A stretch of 64,000 bases of DNA from Welwitschia mirabilis. Lineage: Eukaryota > Gnetophyta > Gnetopsida > Welwitschiales. The DNA lies in the NCBI GenBank assembly GCA_051453625.1, contig JBOZIK010000001.1, positions 158,222,798 to 158,286,797 of the forward strand, read 5' to 3'. Under the pieces are notes generated by a model. The model searched no databases, was not told where the DNA came from, and saw only the letters and a program-made list of their open reading frames with translations. Shown one piece after another: positions 1-13,536 of the stretch; the first letter of the stretch is position 1; the number at the start of each line of letters is the position of its first letter. Position numbers and translations under genes: made by a program.

Positions 1-873
1 AGCATTTCTATTAATACACTATATGTTGCTATTATTTATATGGTAGAATTTACCAAAATGATCCTTCCCTTTCTTGAGAGGAACATGGTATCTTAGCCAC
101 TACACATTTTACTTATCTAAAGTACAAGTCCTTTTCAAGACTTTAATTTATTCTAGTTAAACATTGGAATCCCCAAATACAAGTCCTTTTCATTTCCTAT
201 TATAATATCTAACATTACATGTTGTACACTTATCCAAGTGTTAACAAAGTATGTCCTACTTTTATGCGAACTTATATCAAGTTCTATTTTTTTTTTAAAA
301 AAAACTTCTAGATCATTTTTGGTCACATTAATTTACTCCATACTTGCTTTTGTGAAGATGATTTAGTCATTAACAAAGTGATTACACATTATATTTGTCT
401 AGTAGATTTTAATTCCTCTTGCCCACATTTGGATAAAATAGTACATCAAATCCAAGATGATTATAAATAAATAAGAAGACATAGATCTCCTTGAATTAAA
501 CCTTTACTTACATAAAAGAAACAATGGATAGATTGATTAATTATTAAGCTAGATATTGCTAACCTTTACATATAGATTGCTAATCTAATAGGGGAGGGAA
601 TGTTTACTGATTAGGATGTGTTCCAAATATGATCATGACATACTATCATACACCTTCCTTTTGTCTAGTTTTAGCACACATACCCTCATTCTATACTTAT
701 GAATGGAGTGGAATAGCTCATGATTAAAGATAATCTAGTTAAGGATTGATTAGATTTATAAGAATCCTACCTAATTTTAACAAGCTATCTTTAGTAGCAG
801 GGGCCAAATCCTTGCCACTAGTACTTTGGAAAAGAGCCTATAGATAACACTACAGATCCCTATGGGTTTATAA
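1..873. other. AT-rich DNA, no gene seen
   Basis: Both strands are full of stops. I recognise no coding motif, RNA gene or terminal repeat. Confidence 0.5.
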
Positions 874-1300
874 TACTACTAGAAATTTGAGTTATTAGGG
901 TATTTACCAAATGCCTTAAAGGCCTTGAAAAATTCCTCAAATGCTTCTTAGGGATTTTAGGACATTTTTAAAACAAATGCCCTTTAAAGATTTTTCATAA
1001 TTACTTAGAAGATTTCATAGCATTTTTTAAACTACCCTAAAAAACACATAAAAAATTCTTAAAATTTCCCTATTAGGGAATTTACATAAATGCCATATAA
1101 GGTCCTTTTTATGGTAGTTCTAAAGAATGCCCTAAAAGGAACCTTTTAGGATGCTTTTAAAAAATGCCCCAAAAGGTACTTTTTAGGGTGCCTGTGAAAA
1201 ATTCCCTAAAGGGTACTTTTTTAGGGTGCTTCTAGAAAAAAATCCCTAAAAAGATCCTAGGCTTTTAGGATGTTTATTGAAAAATGCCTTAACAATTCTA
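874..1300. mobile_element. CACTA-like transposon end with subterminal repeats
   Basis: Position 874 starts TACTACTAGAAATTTGAG. This matches the CACTACTAGAAA-type terminus of plant CACTA transposons except for a C-to-T change in the first base. Behind it, up to about 1300, is a cluster of short units alternating TTTAGGG- and CCCTAAA-containing motifs, with TTAGG(G/A) at 1146, 1183, 1221 and 1265, roughly every 37-44 bp. Such subterminal arrays are typical of CACTA elements. I found no convincing second end and no transposase, so this is a non-autonomous or truncated copy. The TTTAGGG motifs resemble the plant telomere repeat but are not in head-to-tail array. Confidence 0.45.
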
Positions 1301-4022
1301 ATATCAATAAATAAAAACATCAATTTGAAATGTAAAATTTTGGGATTCCATAATAGTAAATTACTTTACACTTGTATTTACAAAATTAAGATATCTAGAT
1401 GAGTAGATAGATATTAAATCAAGAAAGATGATATGAATATATATTAAATTAAGATCTTTGTATTTTTCCAATAATAAACCAATTAATATGAAACATAGTT
1501 ATGCAAAAATAAGTAGTTTATTATTCTTCTACTATTAAAAGATTCAACTTTATCCTATGCCTTAAACTGAATGACAAGGTAAAAGCTCTTATATAATAAT
1601 GATTTAAATTAAAATTACAATAGCATTTATAAGATGAGATAATGGGTTTTGTACATAATTATTTTTAAACTAGAGTGGATTTAACTGACATCAAAAGTAT
1701 ACAAAAAGAGTGTTATATTAGATCCAATGCTATTATTAGCTACATATCAACCATTAAAGGTAATTAGAAGAGGGAATTAAAAATAAATTACTATCTAAAT
1801 ACCCAAGAATAATTAATGCAAGATAAAGCGTTCAGAAGTAGTAAGAAGCAATGTCTAGGAATTCATACTATGGCAGATTTGAATGATCTAGAAATAAATA
1901 AAGATCTAGATATGAGATCATATATAAGAATAAAGATCATTTCTTATAGTGGACCTAACTTATAAAAGATTCTATAACTCAAACAATTTTATTTGGAAAT
2001 GTAGTAACTTATTTCAAGAAACATAACTTTCCTTTGAAAGAACAAATTATACAAGCATATAATTCAATTATGTTGAAATAATCTCTTAAAATATTTAAAG
2101 ATACAATCCCAATAAATGAGCTATTAAATTCAAAAAACTTAAATAATTTTAAGGGTTAACCTTATCCTACAAACTTTTTTTGGTAATAGTTCAACCTTTA
2201 TTAAGAATAAAATATTATTATAAATACTAAAGAAATTACAAAGGATAATGAACCATTTAATAAATCATGGGAAAGATGCTACTCTGAGGCCAATAATACT
2301 TGTGTAGTAGTATTGAATTTTTCTACCAAAGAAAGTTGTCTCCTTATAAGACCTAACAAGTCATTTATAAGAAAAAGATCCTATAAAATAGTTTAATTTT
2401 CAAAAGCTACTAAGAGGTTAAGAAGTATAGTTGATCAAATTGTAATGTTTGATGGAAAAATAAATATGAAATAGAGATTAATATCAAAACACTTGAATTA
2501 ATATGCTCTTATTAAATAATCTATGAAATTCCTTAGGTGACATCTTTAGTATGATGGAATTGGTATTCATTAAGTATCTTCCAATTGCATTATTAGGAGC
2601 AACATAACCTTATTAAACATAAAATAATACATCGTGAGTTACAAACATTCCAAATAACAATCACAAATCAGTTCTCATTACATACACACCACAACATTAA
2701 CCACATGTTTAATAACTTCATTAATCAATGTATACAATCCTGTGTATCCTCCAACCCCCCATGATCATTGGGGATCTAGCTAATAGCTTTTTTATCACAA
2801 TGTCATATGCAAGATAATTTTCATTTTCAAAAATACACATAATCAAAAGAAGCCAATTTAAAACCCTTAATAAACAAAAAACTAATATTTCACACGCCAT
2901 AAAGAATGAGATTTTTTCAAAAACCATTTTAGTAGGCTATATAAATTATTGAGATGTTATTAGAATTTTCTAGTAGGATTAATAACTATAATAAATTACC
3001 AACATAGAAACTTTTATTAAATTTTTTTAAAAATAACACATAAAGAAGGAAAATTTTTTAGTATTTACTATCATTTGGTTTTCTCAAAGATAGAAAGGCT
3101 ACAAATCCTTCAATTTGAAAGAAGATATGTAAGATTGTAATTCATGTTATTAATAATAATGTTTGCTAATATACTCTTAACATTTTTTTAAAAAATTGTA
3201 TTACTATCAAAATTTTCAACTATTCATGACATAGCACATGCTTAAGGCTAGGAAGAAATAAAAAAATAAAGAAAGTAAGATGCACATGTAAAATATCAAT
3301 AGTAACAGCTATGATTTATTACTTAGAAATCACAATGATCTTAATAGTATCCATAAATTATATGTGCATTGAAAAAGCCATTATTGTTTCTCTTTTCTAA
3401 TGTTGCATAACATGGTAATAGTTGTAAACATAACTTTCATGCTAAAAACATAATACTAATATTTTTACCAATTAATAATATGTGAAATGAAGTACAATAT
3501 ATTCTATGTTACTACTTTGATGTAATATGATATATGAAACTTAGTTGTCCATTATGATATGAATAGATCCCAAGGAAGATAATAAAATTTGTAAACTCTA
3601 ATATTAGAAGTAAGCAAAGTTAAAACAATAATATATACTAAAAAAGAATTTAGGATTACTATAGAGTTTATCAATCTACACATTAAAATATTTTTGAACA
3701 ACTTAAGATTTAAAAAAATAATCAATCATAATGTTAAGGTAGTTAGAGATTTGCCACTAAACTCTCTTGTAAATAATAGTCAATAAACATTACAAGTAAT
3801 TTTTAAGAAATACCATTAATTAATCTCACTTAACAAAAGCTCATGAATATTTTGTATATAATATTCTCTCTCTTATAGGTACTTATTTTAAATATGAGTA
3901 ATAAAAAAAAGTAGTGTAACATCATATTGCTTCTGATGCCCTACCTTGTAGTTTATTAAATATTAAGAGTTTGATCATTATCTAATTAAAGAAATTTTCA
4001 CAAGGAATTAGAATTAGCAATT
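1301..4022. other. AT-rich DNA, no gene seen
   Basis: Short open frames exist (for example 2721-2927 on the minus strand) but none shows a known motif or a plausible gene structure. Probably eroded repeat DNA. Confidence 0.4.
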
Positions 4023-4045
4023 AATATATATATATATATATATAT
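4023..4045. repeat. (TA)n microsatellite
   Basis: About eleven uninterrupted TA dinucleotides. Confidence 0.9.
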
Positions 4046-7000
4046 CTTTCATCATCTTATTATTAATAGTGAATATTATAAGCTATAAATTACATTTAAT
4101 TACACTTTTAATTATCACAAAGAACCATTACTTGTTTATTTTAGTTGGTATAATTTTAGGGAAATGTATTTTAAAGATTTGTGGTTTTGTAATATTTCAA
4201 GTTCTTTAATCAATGAAAGTAAAATTTTAGTCTTGTGCCAACATTAGTTGTCTCAATAAGAAAATATTTCTAGTGGTTGATTATGTTGGAATAAGTCTAG
4301 AGTGATACAACTAGTTATATCTATTGCTAATTATTTTGAATATATTTTTTAATTTTAACATTTTATTAATTCTTTTTTAATATGTCTTTGGTGATCAATA
4401 GAAAATATAAATTAACAAAAAATTTCACCATCTAATTCTTGAATGTTCCCTTTATTTTATTTGGTTTATTACACTCTTTCATGGATATATCAAACTTATT
4501 AACTTGGATAGTGCTATAAGGATCTTCCTTTCAATTCCATTAGAATTATCATAGTCTTTTCAAATTTTTCTTAATTCTTATAAAAAATAATTATTTTATC
4601 ATTGATTTCATGAAAAGAAGGTATGATTTGTCATGAAAGTATGTTTTTACCCTATTATTATCATAAGCTCCTACCCGTTAAGGGGTTACTTCTCTTATCC
4701 CATTTCTTGTCTTCCAAGTATCCTCTTAAACCCTCTTCCTATCTTTCCCACATGGACATTTTAATTTCCACTAATAATATGGTCTTCTCATTGAATATGT
4801 ATTGTATTAGTTCTTCCTTCTTACCCTAAGTTAGGCACTTATGAGTGATTTTTCCTTTTCTTACTTAATTTTTTTGTTTTTAACTACCATTACCATCTTA
4901 TTATTTTTCTTTATCTATGTAGTGATTTATTTTTATATCCTTATTTACCAAAATTATAAAACCATTTTCATTTTTTCCTTTACCTATTCATAAATGTTTA
5001 TCTCTATATCTAACATTTCTAGGCCTCTTGACAGTGTATTTATTTCTTGCTGGTAATATATATTCAGTCTTCCCTAATGAAACCTACTAATTAAACACAT
5101 CTTTGTTCTAATCCACTGGGCCAACTTCCTTAGCTTTAATTGTATAGAATTATGTATTATCCTTTGTTAACTTCTCACACAATCAAAAAGTGTTCTTTAC
5201 ATATCCTTATGTATTTGGAAAAACAATCAAGCATGAAGTTATACATACATTATGTGGTGTATAGTAGGGAGCAGCCTAGCATGTAGTGAAGCATTACTCA
5301 GACTTTTGATATATGCATTTTTGTTTAAGATCTCTAGTTATTTCAATTTTGCAAGATTAAGGATGATATAAAAAAAAATCTAATTATAAATTGTTTTTTA
5401 ACATCAATGGGTGGACTATATGAAATATGCATTTGTAGATGATATTATCTCTATTTACTATCCTATTGTATAACAAAGTAATATTTAATATTATCCTCTA
5501 GTGTCCTCATCTAAACCTAAACCTTAGACCATGTTACATATGTTAAGAAAAATATTTAACTCTTGTTATTTTCAAGATTCATACTCATAAATATGTTTTA
5601 TCTACTTAAATTACATCAATTTTTCATGCGCAAGTTAATTCTTCTTATGTTCATATCTTTCTTAATCACACTTACATGGAACTTATGTTCTCTATGTTTG
5701 TATGGGACCTAGTATCACAGAAACTATGAGAACACTATCCAATCTATATTACGAGTGTTATTAGCCTAAACTTCTTAGTAGATTTCATTTAAAATAAAAA
5801 TATAACTATTTGTTTCTCATTTTGCATCATGGAGAGAAAAGTAATTCAAATAAAACTCTATTATTTAAAATAGAATTATGGTCAATAGCCACTCATCTAA
5901 AAGATATAAGAACTTCACTTAGCTTGTTAAATATCTAAAGAAGCTTTTGATTATAAGAAATTATAGGGAGTAAAACCTAATTACCACTTTGTATTAAAAT
6001 AATCTTCTAACCATGAAATCAACATGCTGATATATACATAATAAATAAATGTAATAAATCAACAAAAAACTCTTCCACCATTGTAATATTTCAAAGTAGT
6101 AAGATGAAAATTTAATACGGTCATTAGGGTATATGTGTAGATAAATATTAGTTAAGAATAAAACTCCCTATAGATGTAACATAATTACCTTTCATATGTT
6201 TAAAATATTAATAGGATAATATATAGAAAAATCATCACAGAAATTTCCTTTGATTATGAAGGCACTCCAATCTTAAAGTGTTAGAAATGGTATTAAATAC
6301 TTATGAATCTAGTGAAGGTGAATTTTGTAAACCAAAAGAAGAATAAAGAAATAATAAAGATAAAAAGTAAGATGAACCCTAACTTGAGAAGCAAATATTC
6401 TCTAAGAACTACTCTATGATAGGTGAATGCTTGGTATGTGCTAAAGTAGCCTCAAATGTAAAGGTTTTCATGGCACACTTTAACTTATCAATTTAAGGAC
6501 CGGATGATAATAATGTGGGGTGTAATTCAAGAATGTTTATGAAATTAAAGAAATGTATGAAATATGTTGGGTGTAATTTAAGATAACATGTTGACTTACA
6601 GATGTCTAGAATGATATTCATAAACATATATGAAAAAATCACCCTTGAGAAGATGCCTCATGCCCTTCCCAGATAAAGGGAACTAGAGCTTATTAGTTTG
6701 TACTTGACAAAGGAGAATATTATTGTCTCCAATAGGCTTTCTCTCTCTTGTGTAGTTAGAGGCTTATAACTAGTGGGTATGTATTTGTGTAAGTACAGTA
6801 AACTAGATTTAAACTAGGTAATAATCTAGTATAATTTTTCCATAGGGATAACTTAATAAAAGTAACATAACTAATTTAAACTTGCAATGAAAATTAAATG
6901 AAAAATAAAATTAAAATTGAAATTTTAATTATTCTAATTGATAATTTAAGAGAACAAAAGTGCTTGAAGGGTCTAGCTAATTCATCCAATGCTTCATCTT

Positions 7001-9206
7001 TATCTCAATGGTTCCTATATTCCTAAAACACAAGCTAAGATTATGAAGTCATTAAGGCTTAGACAAGAAGGAATAATTTCGTCCACCACATAAGTATTAG
7101 TGAGTTACTTAGTTTCTCTAATTCTTCATAGCCATTCATAAGCATGAAAGTATGAATGATTATGCACAATATCTCTTAAATAATAATGACTGCAAATTAT
7201 AAAAGTAACTTTAAGGAATTGAATCATTAATAAAAGAAATCTATAACTAAGTCGTCTCATCTAAAAATTAATAATACCAAATAATATGCATTAATAATAA
7301 AAGAATGAACAACTACTCAAGAACTAGCCTTACTTAAAGATTGTTAATATTAAATTAATATGCATTAACAATAAAAGAATGAAAGCTAATCTTATATTAA
7401 AGCTTAAAATATACATTACATCAATGGAGATCTTTCTTATTGTTTTAAAAGTATAGTTTATTATACTAAGGTACCTATTTTTTTTTATATGTTCATTTCT
7501 TTCAAGTTTTTCCCTACTTCTTAACATATTTGATCATTGTAAATGAATACTTAGGAGGAATCATTATCTATGACCTCTTATTTATAAAGTAGGTGAAAGG
7601 CTCTTTCTTTATAAACTCCTTGTTCTATTCTAGTTTAACTTAATGATGATGATAATGAGATGGAGGAAATCTCCCCTTTGATTATTCACAAAGGTAAGCA
7701 GTGGATCATAGAATATTTACATTTACATTAATAATGTCCCCTTGTTTAATGGTTGTATGGGTTATAAAATGAATAACATTTCTTTATATTATAAGATTAT
7801 CCTAAGCTTTATTTTCCTACTCCCACCCAAGAGAAAGGTAAGTTATGTGTGGATGAATAAGAGTATTTGTTTAAAGGCTAAGGTAAATAATACCAATGGA
7901 TTATCTGTCTTAACTAGATTAAAAATTCCAACTCTATATGAATTTGCAAAGAATCATCCTGATGGGATGATTGATGTTGACTTCTTTGTACAGGATGTTG
8001 ACTTCATCATTACTTCCTCCTTTGTCCAAGAGCATTTATCAAGATAATAATAGTTCATCATTTCATGTTATTTACTACTGTGCATCCTCTTATAAAATTA
8101 ATGATATTACTTTCACTCTTTACTTTTGATATTAATGAGTCTCTTTCCATAATGATCTCTAGATTAATGCTAAAAATCCAATTCTTAAATACAAGGATTA
8201 ATAAATCTAAAAAATTAGAAGGCCTAATGTAAAGTAAGATAGTAAGCAGTTCTCTTGAGAAGATGCATTGATCTTTTATAATTAATGATGTCAAAATTTT
8301 AAAAAGGATTTTGAACTAGTTAGGTGGGAATATTTTCTTCTTATTATTCTATGGATTATTCCTAGGATCCTATTTAGAGAAACTTCAATCTAATAGTTAA
8401 TGAACGTGAGGTGATTCATTGCATGGCCTGCTACAAGATGTATTAGGTTCAAACTTTTAGAGTTCATCTTTACATGCTAGGGATAATTGTTTACCTTTAT
8501 TTTCTTTACAATAGGTTTATAACTTATATAGAGAGGGTTACAATTATTTTCTTAATGCATCATAGGCCAAGCGTAACTTCCTATGCCTTGTAAATCAATT
8601 TTCTCACATAACAAAAAAGCATAAACTAAATCTTCACTAGCTAATCTCACCTAAAAGGATGCCCATAGAGCTCATCTAGAACAAGCGCTAAGTCATTCAT
8701 TGGAAAAGCTTATTATATTAAAAGAGGATTTATATGCATTTTATCATCATTATAAGATTTCCAATATCATCTCAAGAACTTTTTAAATTTTATCATCAAT
8801 CTTATTAACCATTATTATAGCAAATGAGTTACCTAAAATCACCTTCATCTATATGGTGTTGAAGAGGATGTACTTCCTAGTTCTCTTGACCATTTACTTG
8901 AAGGTTCATGCTTCAATGCAATTTAAGGTAGAAATAATACTTGATTTGAGGTAATACTTGCATCCTTATTATTCTTCTTCTTAATATTATAAACTTATTT
9001 ATTACTTTATGCTACTTTCTCATTACTCTATACCATCTTTTCTTCTTATTTAATAAAGTGTTATTTGGTTTCTAAAAAAATTTGTTATAATTTCATGGAT
9101 CCTTTTTTGTAATACCAATTATGATGATCTAAATTTATTTATGTAGAATTTTACTAGTAAAAATTAGAATCTTTAATATAGAACTCTTATCTACAAAGTG
9201 AGATTT
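4046..9206. other. AT-rich DNA, no recognisable gene
   Basis: The longest open frame, 7742-8047 plus strand (101 codons), has no motif I recognise and no supporting context. The stretch at 6780-7200 has a repeat-like look with slightly higher complexity, but I cannot assign it to a family. CG dinucleotides are nearly absent throughout. Confidence 0.4.
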
Positions 9207-9225
9207 AAAAAAAAAAAAAAAAAAA
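9207..9225. repeat. poly(A) tract
   Basis: Nineteen A in a row, followed by TAGAAAG. It could be the tail of a plus-strand retrotransposed sequence, but nothing recognisable precedes it. Confidence 0.85.
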
Positions 9226-11466
9226 TAGAAAGATCTAATTGAAATATTCTTGATTTACTTAACTAAAATCCTAAAATTTTAATTGTTTAAAAATATTTAA
9301 ATAAATAGAAGTTAAATAGATTTTTTAGAACTTATTTAATAACTAGCAAGATAATATCTTTATTAAAATTTAATGTGTTGTAAGTAATAATATTAATTTG
9401 TAATCTTTTCTTATTTGATAATATACATTTAGTGGCTAAATTAGTAGTCATAAAAATATTATTTTATTTCTTTTTGTAATGATTAAATTTCATGTACCAT
9501 GATTACTATATTTTATTATTTTTCATTTTCACATTTTTGTGAATACAAAAGATTCTTATAATAGCTATAATTATTAAGATGCATTATTTGGGTTTGTCTT
9601 AGTATTTTATCTTATAAGTGCATGCTAAAGTAACACCCATAATTATGATGTTGTAGTTTCTTTGATTAGTGGTTAATATTTACTCATTATGGTAATTGAT
9701 TATTTTTTAAGAATTATTTATTTCTTTATTATTATAAATAGAAGTGAATGAAGTGGTTAAAGGTTAGGGAATAAAACTATTTCCAAGAAAGTACTAGTTT
9801 CTGTAACCCTTGAGATTCCCATTTTCTTCTAAGTCTCTTAACTATTATAAATAGAACCATTTTTCGTTACTTTTACTATTTTGAAAACTTGCTAAATTAA
9901 AACTTAAATATTTTCTTAAAGTTCTTTCTATTTTATGAACCAGTTTTGCTTTCCTTTTTATTTGTCCTTGAGCTATATCTTATATCTTAAGCATGAAATT
10001 AACTACAAAATATAAAGAAAGCTATACAATATTTACTAGGATAACTAGTTTATGAAGTTTTAAGGGCTAGGCCACTTGAAGGGCTCCCATTGATCATGGG
10101 TTATGAGAATTAGTGAATTGATAGTTGATATTATGGATGGATGTTATTTATTTATATATTATTTCTCTTCTATATGGTATGAGACGGTACAACCTATATA
10201 ATTTCCTATGGGTTGAATCATTTAATAGGATCTTATTAGTCATGATATTAAACATCTAGAGTATAGGAGGACACCTGTCTAGCAAGGTATTTCTAGTTTA
10301 CTTATTAAGAGAATTTAAAAATAATAAAAAAAGATAATGTAATTTATTTAGTGATCAAAATTGTTAAAAATCCTTGGCTTAATCACTTGGAAATTTTGGC
10401 TCTTTTTATTTCCCCATTCTTGCCTATTCATTTTCCTTGCTTGGATCATATTAGGACTTTTGAATTTTTATGATTTTCATACCATACTCTTTTGCATAGA
10501 TAATAATGTTGATAAATCTAGAAATTGAAGCTAAGCTTAGCTATGTTAGTATTTCTCCTTGAAACCTTAATTCGACATCTAGCTAAAGTGAAATTTAACT
10601 TGTACATTTGTAATCTATAGTTCATGCTATTTTGTTATTGGCTTTACATATATCTTATTTTAGGTTATACAACTTTCTATATATTAATTCTTTATAATAT
10701 AAGAATAAAGTAGAAGATTTTAAAAAAATTATTATTATTAATCTTAATTTCAATTTATGTTAAAAATATCAAACTTAGAGTGACTTGCTTATTATATTCA
10801 ACCTTATGTTTCTGTTATTTCTCTATATTAAACTTTCATAATTGTATAATTTGTAGACATTTCATAGTAGTAAAATTTTTAAACATTATAGCTTCGAATA
10901 ATGATAGTGATCTTCTTAGGAATGTTTACTGTCAATTAATTTTTAACATCTCCTTAATTTTTACTTATGTTAAATTAAATTGTTTTCAATATAAGATAAA
11001 GGTCCTAAATTAGTAGAAATATTTTTAGTTTCTATTTCTTGATGTGTGGATTTTCTCTAATATGTACTTTTAATTTTTTTTAGATTCATATCAAGATATT
11101 CTTACTTTAAAATTTGATGCAAGACAATTAACTTTTATAAATTCACTTGTTTTAATGTCTCGCTACTATCTGAATAGTGATATTGTCCACTTAAATAATT
11201 ACCTCTTTTCTTTATGAAACTTAGCTTGATTAATCTATTTTAATCCATGGTGTACAAGTTTAATGACTCTATCTTTTTTGGCTATTTATTTTTTCATTTT
11301 TAAGGAAGCTAGGCCATAAGATATATGTAGCTAAAACAACCTATTTTGATTTGTCTTTACTTCAAATGAGAATAGTAAGTAAAACTATTTGGAAAATAAA
11401 TATTTTTTATATTAATAGGAAATGGATATGTTTTACCTTAAAAATTACAAATTAGTTTAGGTTTGT
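9226..11466. other. AT-rich DNA, no recognisable gene
   Basis: Two TATAAATAGAA motifs near 9734 and 9846 sit in sequence that looks like the promoter part of an old LTR. I found no partner repeat and no primer-binding site. Otherwise nothing recognisable. Confidence 0.3.
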
Positions 11467-11486
11467 AAAAAAAAAAAAAAAAAAAA
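11467..11486. repeat. poly(A) tract
   Basis: Twenty A in a row, then CCAAAAAC. Neighbouring sequence is not recognisable. Confidence 0.85.
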
Positions 11487-13137
11487 CCAAAAACTATTTT
11501 TTTAATGATTTCATTTAAAGAAATAGTTGCATAATCTTAAAAATCCAAAAAGAAAACTTAGAAGTTTTACAAATAATTGTAGCTATTGAGAATCTATTTT
11601 TTCCCTTAGAATACATGAAAAATACTTTTAGCAATACCAAAACAAGTCTTGTAGCATTTAAATTAAAAAAAAAGGGGGAAAAAGAAAGAAAGTTATTAAA
11701 TGCCAAAGGTAGTAGAAAAATAAAAGTTGTAAATTCAGGGAAAGAGAATAACAAAATTTTTAAGTATCTAATTTTTTAAAAATAGATTATAATATTTTTT
11801 TGAGACATTAGAAATTATTAGATAAGAAATTTCATAATGTATTTAAGTAGCTTATTTTGATCTCTCATGTGAAATTGAGTAGAGTTTACTAAATTGAATA
11901 GTATATTTTAACAAAGTATGAATTTATTTTCTACCAACTTGGCAAACCTCTTAGTGATTTTAAGTAGAGGAATTGTTTTCAAAATTCCAACCTATTCAAC
12001 CATTAACATGTCTATTGAAAAGAAAATTATCAATTTAAGTTGTATTATATAATAAGTCATTTTTATTTCCTTTAGTGATGGATTTTAAGATAAGTTTCAA
12101 ACTTTAAAATTTTATTAATTGCCATTAGAATTATTCAGAAGTGGATTTTACAATTGAATACAATCAGTTCCATAAGGGTTGTATCTCTTGAATAATCATT
12201 CTAGATTTTAATAAAAATAATAATTATAATTAATAAAATATAAAAATGAATAGTATTTCCTTTAGAGTAAAAGGGACTATGAAAGTTCATTCATTAAAAA
12301 TTCTACCAAGTTTAATCTTTGTGTTTATTTTTAGGGTTTTAAAGCATAAGTTGAGAGTATTCATCAAGATTATAAAATTGTACCCTACAATTTTTATCTC
12401 ATTATCTAATTTTCATGAGAAATGAAATTAGTAACTACAAGGATTATGGAATACTTACATGTATAGACAAGGTTCTTCATCCTTATGTTTCCTCATTTGC
12501 TTCACTACCTAAGAATCTAAAGCATCTATCTTTAAAAATAACTTTTATAATTATATTTCAACATGCTAAGTTTCTCTTCTACATTGTGTGCTTTTAATAT
12601 TCCATGAGTAAGGTTGTAGTGACTTTCTTCTGATGTGATTTTCAAACCTAACCTACATGCAAGAACCTACCCATATTCAATCTTCAATTTGCATTAGGAT
12701 ATGTTATTACAACATGCATCATATGTTGTTCGAATAATATTTAATAATTTTGATAACACATGTCATCTTCATTTATTTATTCCAAAAAATTTATCCAAAT
12801 ATTTCATTTTATAAATGCCATAATTACAATTGCAAAAGGTTGGATAAGAACATCTAGTAGCATATTTTTAATTTCCAAGTAATTGGTTATTAAAAATTTT
12901 GAGTATCCATACTCTAGGTTGATTAAAAAGTGGAAGTATACACTTACTTCCTTTGATCAATTTGTTGAAAACTTAGATTCTAAGAAGAGCTAATTAATAG
13001 TTTCAAGATTTTAATTACATATCATATTAGCATCATCTAAAAGGTTTTGCTTTTCTAAAGACTTACTTTAGTTGGTAGTTTATATGTACTAACATTCTAA
13101 TTTTACCTTGTTTCACTCTCAATAAGTTTCATGGCAT
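11487..13137. other. AT-rich DNA, no gene seen
   Basis: No coding motif, terminal repeat or RNA gene found. The few open frames (for example 11515-11754 minus strand) have no recognisable content. Confidence 0.4.
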
Positions 13138-13531
13138 GTAACATCCCATTTTACCTAAAAATCTAGTTTAATGGTATATATGTAATGTATAATATCTTAT
13201 GAAAATGTACCTAATTTATTCTACATAATATGATAATGATATGACTTTTATTATTTAAAAATGTTATTTTGTTATAGATAATCTAATAATATCATGAGTA
13301 TTAATTTTTAATAGTTAATAAAAATTAAAACTAAAATAAATAAATAAATAAATGTAGTTAGAAATGTATTAACAAAAATGTAAAGATGAAAAACCTGATT
13401 AGTGGATATGATTAGTGAATAGTAAATATCTTAATTCATGAATAAAATTAGTAAATAAATTTTTTTAGGAATTTCATATTTCTATTAAATATAAGGTCTT
13501 TATGAAATAGTTAATAGGAAATTTAGATAGT
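13138..13531. other. Left flank of E1: LTR-like start or LINE tail
   Basis: TGTAACATCCCATTTTACC at 13138 resembles the start of many plant gypsy LTRs (TGTAACACCC...). No partner copy was found. Because E1 inserted between 13536 and 25293, this stretch was originally joined to the sequence after 25297, the 3' untranslated part of the minus-strand LINE. The LINE's own end may therefore lie here. The T-run near 13460 would fit its poly(A) tail read on this strand, but that is inference. Confidence 0.25.
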
Positions 13532-13536
13532 ACTCA
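13532..13536. repeat. Target-site duplication ACTCA (left)
   Basis: ACTCA directly before the TG start of the left LTR is repeated exactly at 25293-25297, directly after the CA end of the right LTR. A 5-bp duplication is the size expected for gypsy integrase. It shows that both LTRs belong to one insertion. Confidence 0.8.

Noticed and set aside
900-1300. Telomere or interstitial telomere repeat
   Set aside because: TTTAGGG motifs are spaced and in alternating orientation, not head to tail.
2963-2976. AATTTTCTAGTAGG as the other end of the CACTA-like element
   Set aside because: The motif fits partly, but none of the expected subterminal repeats precedes it.
7742-8047. 101-codon plus-strand ORF, the longest gap-free frame in the first 13 kb
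   Set aside because: No recognisable motif, no splice or promoter context, and many frames of similar length occur by chance in a 64-kb window.
9207-11486. Two poly(A) tracts as tails of processed pseudogenes
   Set aside because: No coding similarity upstream of either tract. A-runs are common in DNA of this composition.
13138-13531. A further LTR retrotransposon starting with TGTAACATCCC
   Set aside because: No partner repeat and no primer site in the window. Kept only as a possible flank feature.
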